From contig JABSRR010000018.1 of NCBI GenBank assembly GCA_013215025.1, positions 24,155-31,077 on the forward strand: a stretch of DNA of 6,923 nt. The letters run 5' to 3'. Both the position numbers and the translations under genes were made by a program. Every line of letters begins with the position of its first letter. Positions within the stretch are counted from its first letter, which is position 1. Below the pieces are notes generated by a model. The model saw nothing but the letters and a program-made list of their open reading frames with translations. It was not told where the DNA came from and did no database searches. Of this stretch, positions 1 through 5,441 are shown piece by piece. Source of the stretch: Pseudomonadales bacterium (GTDB taxonomy: Bacteria > Pseudomonadota > Gammaproteobacteria > Pseudomonadales > DT-91).

Positions 1-638
1 CTTATCAACACAGGCTTATAGCCTTTTTCTTGCTTAAACTTTGCCTCAAGCGCCTTCGCTATTTTTAACACCACATGTTTTTCATATAAGCGCTTGGGCC
101 CAATTGCACCAGGATCTTCACCGCCATGACCTGCATCGATTGCAATAATCAGGTCACGGCGCTCAGACTTAATCGTATCAACATTTTTAACTGTTGCAGA
201 TATGCTATCGGCTTGCTGGCTATCAAATAAGTCGATCACTAAACGATCATGACTGACAGCATTTTTAGGCAAAAAGAAGCTTCGCACCTTAACAGCTTGC
301 GACAGGTCAAATACTACCCTTAAATCCCCATTTTGCTTACTGGCGTGGCGCAACTGACTGACCGGGGTTTTCGACAAATCAACCGCCGCTGGGTCACTCG
401 AAAATTTTGCATTAGGGATATCAACCACGACCCGATCGGGGTTTGCTAAGCTAAATACCTTATGGGTGACCGCTTTATCGATATCAAATACTAACCGGGT
501 CTTATCTGGCGAACGCCATACCCTAAGTTCATAAATCTTCGCGGCCGCAAAGGACTGGACTGGCAGCAGCAACAGACCCATAAGCATTAAGCAAAGTCTA
601 AATCTCACAGGCTTATCAAAGTGAGTCAACGTTATCAT
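1..638 (-). CDS. amiB: N-acetylmuramoyl-L-alanine amidase, AmiB type, 5' part (partial at window edge)
   Basis: Periplasmic zinc amidase that cuts the bond between N-acetylmuramic acid and L-alanine in septal peptidoglycan, helping daughter cells separate. The first 212 residues are visible; the rest lies beyond base 1. Translating the minus strand gives a Sec signal peptide (basic start, hydrophobic LMLMGLLLLPV at about residues 17-27, cleavage near SFA-AA at 29-33). An AMIN domain follows (about 34-140), beginning KIYELRVWRSPDKTRLVFD, which in this family targets the enzyme to the septum. The start of the Amidase_3 domain is at about 162, with IAIDAGHGGEDPGAIGP. H171 and E186 (in LYEKHV) are the expected first two zinc ligands. 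The ATG at 638 has a weak AGG close upstream; an in-frame GTG at 608 would give a shorter, more typical signal peptide and is a real alternative. It follows tsaE after 29 bases, as in the common tsaE-amiB-mutL order, so the two are probably one operon. AmiC is the other possible name; the neighbourhood favours AmiB. Confidence 0.93.
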   Translation of the reverse strand, partial: MITLTHFDKPVRFRLCLMLMGLLLLPVQSFAAAKIYELRVWRSPDKTRLVFDIDKAVTHKVFSLANPDRVVVDIPNAKFSSDPAAVDLSKTPVSQLRHASKQNGDLRVVFDLSQAVKVRSFFLPKNAVSHDRLVIDLFDSQQADSISATVKNVDTIKSERRDLIIAIDAGHGGEDPGAIGPKRLYEKHVVLKIAKALEAKFKQEKGYKPVLI

Positions 639-667
639 GAACCTAGTATTAGCAGCATTAGTAAAGG

Positions 668-1168
668 TCATCCGGCAGTGTGCTGTGTTTCAGCCCAAGC
701 TGTCAAGTCATCTAAATTGAGTATGTTTTCGCCAAGCGATGAAGACAAACTGACCTGGCGAGCGTCACTGCTAAATCGAGATATCCTAATGTTCACATCT
801 GCGTCAGGGATAAAGCCAGCGCCGCAGGATGGCCACTCGATGATGCTGGTGCTTGAGGATGCAAAGTATTCACTTGCGCCAATAAATTCAAGCTCATCTG
901 GGCTAGCTAAACGATATAAATCAAAGTGATAAACGGTTCTTGAGGCTAAAACATAGGGCTCAACTAAGGTAAAGGTTGGGCTTTTCACTGCGCTGCGATG
1001 ACCCCAGGCCTGAATCAGCCCACGAGAAAACGTCGTTTTGCCTGCTCCAAGATCGCCCTCTAGATAGAGCACTACCTGCTGTGGTAAACGCGCTGCCAAC
1101 TCGGCAGCAAAACGCAACATGGTAGACTGCTGAAATGGACCGAAGCTCTGTTGTTGCACCTTTGACAC
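668..1168 (-). CDS. tsaE: tRNA threonylcarbamoyladenosine biosynthesis ATPase TsaE
   Basis: P-loop ATPase that works with TsaB and TsaD to make t6A at position 37 of tRNAs reading ANN codons; it is cytoplasmic and generally essential in bacteria. Length is 166 residues, against about 153 in E. coli (YjeE). Visible motifs: Walker A GDLGAGKTT at residues 38-46, the switch-I segment SPTFTLVEPY at 63-72, YHFDLYRL at 80-87 with D83 as the likely metal-binding acid, and the family signature IEWP at 110-113 followed by GAGFIPDADV. All key residues are present. The outermost start is a GTG at 1168, with an in-frame TAA a few codons upstream. A second GTG at 1159, three codons in, is better placed behind an AGGG ribosome-binding site (1168-1171, 8-base spacing), so the true protein may be 163 residues. 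It is divergent from queG and lies upstream of amiB. The gene nnr (yjeF), which often sits between queG and tsaE, is absent here. Confidence 0.95.
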   Translation of the reverse strand: MSKVQQQSFGPFQQSTMLRFAAELAARLPQQVVLYLEGDLGAGKTTFSRGLIQAWGHRSAVKSPTFTLVEPYVLASRTVYHFDLYRLASPDELEFIGASEYFASSSTSIIEWPSCGAGFIPDADVNIRISRFSSDARQVSLSSSLGENILNLDDLTAWAETQHTAG

Positions 1169-1190
1169 CCTGATACTCGAGCATTTTTAT
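1162..1190 (+). promoter_or_regulatory. Candidate sigma70 promoter for queG
   Basis: TTGACA (1162-1167, a perfect -35 match), a 17-base spacer, then TTTTAT (1185-1190, 4 of 6 matches to the -10 consensus). Transcription would begin near 1197 and give a leader of about 39 bases before the queG ATG. The -35 element overlaps the outer tsaE start codon on the opposite strand, so the two genes share these bases. No other plus-strand hexamer pair in this region fits as well. Confidence 0.45.
1168..1171 (-). promoter_or_regulatory. Ribosome-binding site that decides the tsaE start
   Basis: AGGG on the minus strand touches the outer GTG (1166-1168), so it cannot serve that codon. It lies 8 bases before the second in-frame GTG (1157-1159), a normal spacing. 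No other good Shine-Dalgarno sequence precedes either codon, which favours the inner start. This is inference from spacing alone. Confidence 0.4.
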
Positions 1191-1216
1191 CGTTGAATAC
1201 AGCCATCTTACGTCAA
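1186..1216 (-). promoter_or_regulatory. Weak candidate promoter for tsaE-amiB
   Basis: Read on the minus strand: TTGACG (1211-1216), a 19-base spacer, then GATAAA (1186-1191, 4 of 6 to the -10 consensus). The spacer is at the long end of what sigma70 accepts. The operon must start in or upstream of this region because queG is divergent, but the exact promoter is uncertain. Confidence 0.25.
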
Positions 1217-1227
1217 AACGATTATCA
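1213..1227. promoter_or_regulatory. Fur-box-like palindrome in the queG leader
   Basis: TCAAAACGATTATCA matches the 7-1-7 Fur pattern TGATAATNATTATCA at 11 of 14 arm positions, with the right arm perfect. It lies between the candidate queG promoter and the queG start, where a bound repressor could block transcription. QueG is an iron-sulfur enzyme, so iron control is conceivable. AT-rich intergenic DNA gives such matches by chance, so confidence is low. Confidence 0.25.
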
Positions 1228-1235
1228 TTGCAGTT

Positions 1236-2318
1236 ATGTCAGCGAATATCTCAAGCACAAAGCTTGCTACCCTCAAATCACTTATTCAGCAATGGGCTCA
1301 AGACGCCGGTTTTGCCGCGGTTGGTTTTTCCGATACGGACACCTCAGCACATATCGAACGGCTTAATCAATGGCTGAGCAAGGATTATCACGGTGAGATG
1401 TCGTTCATGCAGCGCAACCATGAGCTTCGTGCTGAACCGAGCAAACTGCAGCAGGATGCCTTAACCGCTATTTCGTTTCGTATGGAGTATCGCCACGACA
1501 GCGAAACTCTGCTTGAACAGCTAAGTAATAAAGATCAGGCCTATATTGCCCGCTATGCGCTTGGCAAAGATTATCACAAATTAATGCGTAAACGTTTGGC
1601 AGCGATTGCCAACAAAATTGAAGCTTTTGCCGAACTCAATTTAAATCAACGCGCGTTTGTTGACAGTGCTCCAGTGCTTGAGCGCGCGCTAGCTGAAAAG
1701 GCAGGTTTAGGCTGGATAGGCAAAAACACCATGTTGATTAATCCACAAGCTGGATCATGGTTTTTTCTTGGCGAAATTTTAACGAATCTTAAGATACCAC
1801 TCGACAAAGTTGAGCCACAGACACACTGCGGCAGCTGCACCAGCTGTTTAACCAGCTGCCCTACCAATGCTTTTGTTGGCGCCAATATCTTAGACAGCAG
1901 ACGCTGTATTTCCTACTTGACGATTGAACTAAAAACCGCAATACCAGACGATCTGCGCGATGGTATTGGCAACCGCGTATTTGGCTGTGATGACTGCCAA
2001 TTAGTGTGTCCATGGAATAAATTCTCACCAAGCAGCCCGGTTGCAGAATTCAAACCTCGACATGGACTCGATGACAGCAGCCTGCTGGAGCTATTTCAAT
2101 GGAATGAAGAAACGTTTTTAAAACGTACCGAAGGCTCAGCCATTCGGCGTATTGGTTATATTCGCTGGCAAAGAAACCTGGCGATTGGCCTCGGCAACAG
2201 TGACAACCCCAACGCTATTGACGCGCTTCGCAAGCGCCGCAGAGAGACCGATAACGCCATGCTGATTGAGCATATCGACTGGGCAATCAATAAATTGATG
2301 CGTTCATCACAACAATAA
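1236..2318 (+). CDS. queG: Epoxyqueuosine reductase QueG
   Basis: Cytoplasmic cobalamin- and iron-sulfur-dependent enzyme that reduces epoxyqueuosine to queuosine at position 34 of tRNAs for Tyr, His, Asn and Asp, the last step of queuosine synthesis. Length is 360 residues, close to the 379 of E. coli. The N-terminal cobalamin-binding part includes YHGEMSFM (51-58) and RYALGKDYHK (106-115). D143 in FVDSAPVLER is the expected catalytic acid, followed by EKAGLGWIGKN (154-164). Two 4Fe-4S clusters are supported by C198, C201, C204 and C208 in CGSCTSCLTSCP and by C224, C251, C254 and C258 (RRCISYLTIE and GCDDCQLVCPWN). The C-terminal region carries HEAT-like helices, including EGSAIRRIGYIRW and a final EHIDWAIN. 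All signature residues are intact. The start ATG has no clear Shine-Dalgarno sequence. The gene is divergent from tsaE; an 88-base gap without a clear terminator separates it from the downstream porin gene. Confidence 0.97.
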   Translation: MSANISSTKLATLKSLIQQWAQDAGFAAVGFSDTDTSAHIERLNQWLSKDYHGEMSFMQRNHELRAEPSKLQQDALTAISFRMEYRHDSETLLEQLSNKDQAYIARYALGKDYHKLMRKRLAAIANKIEAFAELNLNQRAFVDSAPVLERALAEKAGLGWIGKNTMLINPQAGSWFFLGEILTNLKIPLDKVEPQTHCGSCTSCLTSCPTNAFVGANILDSRRCISYLTIELKTAIPDDLRDGIGNRVFGCDDCQLVCPWNKFSPSSPVAEFKPRHGLDDSSLLELFQWNEETFLKRTEGSAIRRIGYIRWQRNLAIGLGNSDNPNAIDALRKRRRETDNAMLIEHIDWAINKLMRSSQQ

Positions 2319-2406
2319 TTCCGATTTACTCTCGCAATCCTAAAATCTTCATCATACAATTTATCTTGCGTCAGATAGACCACTTAGAACACTATCAGGG
2401 AACTGG

Positions 2407-3708
2407 ATGATAAAGCCTTTTTTAGTTGGCATGACATGTATGCTGACTGGCCTCTTAATGTACGATACTTCATTTGCTCAAGGATTGGAGCTTGATCTTG
2501 CAAACAGCCGAGTCAGCATAGACGGCTTTGCAAGCATTGCCGTGGCTGAGCCCATCACAAAAAACCTCGAACGCAGCATCAATGATTTCAGACAACTCGA
2601 CAATAATACTGATTGGCAAAGTTATAATGTTTTAGGCCTAAGACTCGGCTATGAACTTGGTGATCGGCTAAATTTCACCGCACAAATGGTTGCGCGAGGT
2701 GATGAGAACTACCAGCCTGACTTTGATTGGATGTATTTAGAATATGCGCTGACGCAGCATATTTTTATTTCTGCCGGCAGAATCAGAACACCTTTATTCA
2801 TGTATTCTGAATATCTAGATGTTGGCTATGCCTATCAGTGGATTCAGGCGCCTGCAGAAATTTACAACACCAATGACTATCCCTTTCAATCTATCGAAAG
2901 CGTTAGATTGCGCTACAACCGGCTTTTCGGCGACTGGGAAAATGAGTTTACTTTTTGGTATGGCAGCACCGAAGACCAGCTAACCACTAACGGCATTGAT
3001 ACAGAACTTAAGCTCAATAACGCCTGGGGCTTGTCTTTTTCCAGCATCTATAACGCCCTAACTATTCGTGGGGTCTATTTTACTGCCAATACCAGCACCG
3101 ACCTCAGAACGGTCTCTTATCTCAACGAGCCCATCACAGCAGATGGCTTGACCTACTGGCAGTTGATTGATCAAACCAATAGCGCAGCGCAGCAAAACAT
3201 TGATCAAAACGTTGATATTACTGAAGATATTGCCTGGAAAAGAGATCGAGGTGAGTATATTTCCCTCGGGCTTGCCTACACTGGAAGACAGTATTTTTTC
3301 AATACTGAAGTTACGCACGCATCGATTAAACATGCACTTGTGATTCCTGAAGTCTACTCAGGATACGCTATGCTGGGCTGGCAAATTAACTCAAAGCTAA
3401 GCATTAGCTACACCTTTGGCATTGACGACAATATTATCGATGACACCGCTTGGGCGAGCATCGAAAAACTTCCAACCGCAAGCGATGCAACAACCCAGCA
3501 GCTTATCAACAGCAGCATTGCAGCAACCAAAACGATAGGTGAAACCTTTCAACCGTCTAAAATTTATTCTAACAAACTGAATCTTCGCTATGACTTTCAG
3601 GGCAATGCTGCATTAAAATTCGAGTATTGGTGGGAAAAACAAAGGTATCCGGAGGTCGGCACCAACTATCCAAAGGGTGCTAGAGCTGGCATTGACGTGG
3701 TATTTTGA
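2407..3708 (+). CDS. Porin-like outer-membrane beta-barrel protein
   Basis: Predicted outer-membrane channel of 433 residues; substrate unknown. Residues 1-24 form a Sec signal peptide (MIKPFLVGM start, hydrophobic core, cleavage after TSFA). The mature part has alternating hydrophobic and polar residues, many aromatic residues, and short acidic or Asn-rich turns, as expected of a barrel. Examples are LGLRLGYELGDRLNFTAQMV, ENEFTFWYGS and YISLGLAYTGRQYFF. It ends RAGIDVVF, with the C-terminal phenylalanine typical of proteins inserted by the Bam complex. The segment SAGRIRTPLFMYSEYLDVGY resembles porin-type proteins of marine gammaproteobacteria as I recall them. The start is well supported: AGGGA at 2397-2401, 5 bases before the ATG. 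Its TGA overlaps the start of the downstream PstS-like gene, so the two are almost certainly cotranscribed and translationally coupled. A porin role is inferred from these features rather than from a diagnostic motif. Confidence 0.8.
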   Translation: MIKPFLVGMTCMLTGLLMYDTSFAQGLELDLANSRVSIDGFASIAVAEPITKNLERSINDFRQLDNNTDWQSYNVLGLRLGYELGDRLNFTAQMVARGDENYQPDFDWMYLEYALTQHIFISAGRIRTPLFMYSEYLDVGYAYQWIQAPAEIYNTNDYPFQSIESVRLRYNRLFGDWENEFTFWYGSTEDQLTTNGIDTELKLNNAWGLSFSSIYNALTIRGVYFTANTSTDLRTVSYLNEPITADGLTYWQLIDQTNSAAQQNIDQNVDITEDIAWKRDRGEYISLGLAYTGRQYFFNTEVTHASIKHALVIPEVYSGYAMLGWQINSKLSISYTFGIDDNIIDDTAWASIEKLPTASDATTQQLINSSIAATKTIGETFQPSKIYSNKLNLRYDFQGNAALKFEYWWEKQRYPEVGTNYPKGARAGIDVVF

Positions 3709-4175
3709 TGCAGCAGGCTAACCGTATAGTGAAAAACATTCTGCTTAAGTGTAAGCCTTACCGGGTTATTACCTTGCTCTTATTTTTGCCAAGTCAGGTG
3801 CTTGCCGACCTTGCGATAATTGCCAACAAGGAATTTACCAGCGACTTAAGTCAGAGAGACATAAAGATGCTTTACCTAGGCAAAGCTCAGCATTTAGAGG
3901 ATAAATCTGTACTCGCATTGCAACCTGTCAACCTACCCTACAGTAACGCTCAGCGACTACAATTTGATAAAAGTGTTTTGGGGAAAACTGAGGCGAATCT
4001 TCGCACCTACTGGGCACGCATGATTTTTACCTCACGCAGTCGCCCACCCAGAGAGTTGACCTCATCAGCAGACGTTATCCAACATGTCTTAGATAAACCT
4101 AATACTATTGGCTATATTGATGCACAGCAATTGACTGAAAATGTCAGAGTATTATTTATAATCAAGCAAGACTAA
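3708..4175 (+). CDS. Small periplasmic PstS-like (PBP-like domain) substrate-binding protein
   Basis: Predicted secreted protein of 155 residues. A signal peptide (LLKCKPYRVITLLLFLPSQVLA, cleavage before DLAII) leaves about 120 residues matching one PBP-like domain of the kind named 'phosphate ABC transporter substrate-binding protein'. Family hallmarks are ANKEF near the mature N-terminus, LSQRDIKMLYLGK, the Pro-Val segment LQPVNLPYSNAQRLQFDKSV, LGKTEANLRTYWARMIFT, RPPRELTS and NTIGYID. It is under half the length of full PstS (about 320 residues), so it cannot form the usual two-lobed clamp alone, and phosphate as ligand is unproven. No ABC permease or ATPase gene is nearby. The ATG at 3708 shares its A with the porin stop (TGATG) and has no clear Shine-Dalgarno sequence, which suggests reinitiation. 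TTG at 3705 and GTG at 3729 are possible in-frame alternatives; GTG would give a more standard signal peptide. Confidence 0.82.
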   Translation: MQQANRIVKNILLKCKPYRVITLLLFLPSQVLADLAIIANKEFTSDLSQRDIKMLYLGKAQHLEDKSVLALQPVNLPYSNAQRLQFDKSVLGKTEANLRTYWARMIFTSRSRPPRELTSSADVIQHVLDKPNTIGYIDAQQLTENVRVLFIIKQD

Positions 4176-4202
4176 AGAAACAGTATTCATTGATTAACTG
4201 AG

Positions 4203-5426
4203 TTAAATCTCACGATCTCGATAACCCATCAAATATAAAATACCATCCAAGCCAAGCGTAGAAATTGCATGCTCGGCCTGCTCTTTCACCAGTGGCTTAG
4301 CTCTAAACGCAATGCCTAAGCCCGCTTTTGATAGCATCGGCAAGTCATTAGCACCGTCGCCCACCGCCACAACCTGCTGCAGCTCGATACCCTCTCGATT
4401 GGCAATATCGGTTAATAATCTGGCTTTTTCAGCGCCGTCAATAATCACTCCTTTGACCTGACCGGTAAGCTTGCCATGTTGAATGTCTAACTGATTAGCA
4501 TACACATAATCAAAACCTAGCTTGTCGCGCAAATAATCGCCGAAATAGGTGAAACCGCCAGACAAAATAGCGGTTTTAAATCCATAGCGTCTTAGCGTTG
4601 CAATCAACTTTTCGCAGCCCTCAGTGAGCTTGAGGCCATTTGCAATCTGCTCTAGAACCGACTCGTCTAAGCCCTCGAGCAGCGCCAATCGTTCTGTAAA
4701 ACTGGCAGCAAAGTCTAATTCACCGCGCATGGCTCGCTCAGTAATGTCGGCAACTTGTTCGCCAACGCCGGCGGCCTTAGCCAGCTCATCGATAACTTCA
4801 GCCTCAATCAGCGTTGAATCCATATCAAAACACACCAAGCGTCTTGTGCGGCGAAAGAGGTTGTCTTCTTGAAACGCGATGTCAGCATCGATTTCAGAAG
4901 CAAGCTGAAAAAACGCATCACGAATTTTTTCGCCATCAGCAACCGCTTGCTCATTTCGTGCGCTGACTAAAAATTCAACACAGGCCTTAGCATTTTGTGA
5001 ATCAACATCATCAAAAGGCACTCGACCAGAAAGCCGCTCCATTTTATCGATATTTAATTCAAACTGATGCAGTATTTGGGTCACGCCAGCAAGATGATGC
5101 GCCGAGATACGCCGCGCCAACAAAGTGATCGAAAAACGTGACTTATTCTTCCCTGCCAACCAATGCTCATATTGTTCAGCATTCACCGGTTCAATCTTAA
5201 TACCAAAACCTTTCGCCTCGATTTTGGCCATCGTATCTTGCAACACCGCCTCGGTCGATGGCGCTGTTACCACTTCCACCAAGATGCCCAAGGCAAGCTG
5301 CTCATGAATTAATGCCTGCCCAATATCTAACACATTGGCTTCACATTTCTCTAATTCAGCCATAATCAATGACATGATGCCTATTTTGTCATCACCATTG
5401 ATGCTAATAAGTAATATATTCTTCAC
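4203..5426 (-). CDS. serB: Phosphoserine phosphatase SerB with N-terminal ACT-like domains
   Basis: Cytoplasmic HAD-superfamily phosphatase that hydrolyses O-phospho-L-serine to L-serine, the last step of serine synthesis. Length is 407 residues, against 322 in E. coli; the extra N-terminal length fits two ACT-like domains (about 1-85, beginning ILLISINGDDKIGIMS, and 97-180, beginning RFSITLLARRISAHHLAGV). Double-ACT forms are known in Pseudomonas and mycobacteria, where such domains can sense amino acids. The HAD core is complete: motif I CFDMDSTLIE with nucleophile D201 and acid/base D203, motif II LSGGFTYF (S289), motif III K334 in AEKARLL, and motif IV GDGANDLPML with D357 and D361. The start is a GTG at 5426 behind a weak TAAGAA. 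It follows parC after 15 bases and is probably cotranscribed with it. It converges on the PstS-like gene with a 27-base gap. Confidence 0.97.
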   Translation of the reverse strand: MKNILLISINGDDKIGIMSLIMAELEKCEANVLDIGQALIHEQLALGILVEVVTAPSTEAVLQDTMAKIEAKGFGIKIEPVNAEQYEHWLAGKNKSRFSITLLARRISAHHLAGVTQILHQFELNIDKMERLSGRVPFDDVDSQNAKACVEFLVSARNEQAVADGEKIRDAFFQLASEIDADIAFQEDNLFRRTRRLVCFDMDSTLIEAEVIDELAKAAGVGEQVADITERAMRGELDFAASFTERLALLEGLDESVLEQIANGLKLTEGCEKLIATLRRYGFKTAILSGGFTYFGDYLRDKLGFDYVYANQLDIQHGKLTGQVKGVIIDGAEKARLLTDIANREGIELQQVVAVGDGANDLPMLSKAGLGIAFRAKPLVKEQAEHAISTLGLDGILYLMGYRDREI

Positions 5427-5441
5427 AACAGTATTCTTATA

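Noticed and set aside
621..929. Plus-strand open frame of 102 codons
   Set aside because: It lies antisense to tsaE and the amiB start, its product has no recognisable motif, and the minus-strand genes explain the region fully.
960..1184. Minus-strand open frame with an ATG start overlapping the tsaE 5' end
   Set aside because: It is in another frame over the Walker A region of tsaE. The protein shows no family features, while the tsaE frame carries every expected motif.
1832..1858. Three CAGCTG repeats in 27 bases
   Set aside because: They encode the repeated Ser-Cys steps of the QueG iron-sulfur motif, so protein constraint and codon choice explain them.
2355..2360. TACAAT as a possible -10 element for the porin gene
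   Set aside because: It matches 5 of 6 consensus bases, but no acceptable -35 element lies 16-18 bases upstream. A porin promoter in the 88-base gap remains possible but is not supported.
4194..4206. Palindrome TTAACTGAGTTAA between the convergent genes, as a possible bidirectional terminator
   Set aside because: The stem is short and AT-rich, the loop is almost absent, and no T tract follows on either strand.
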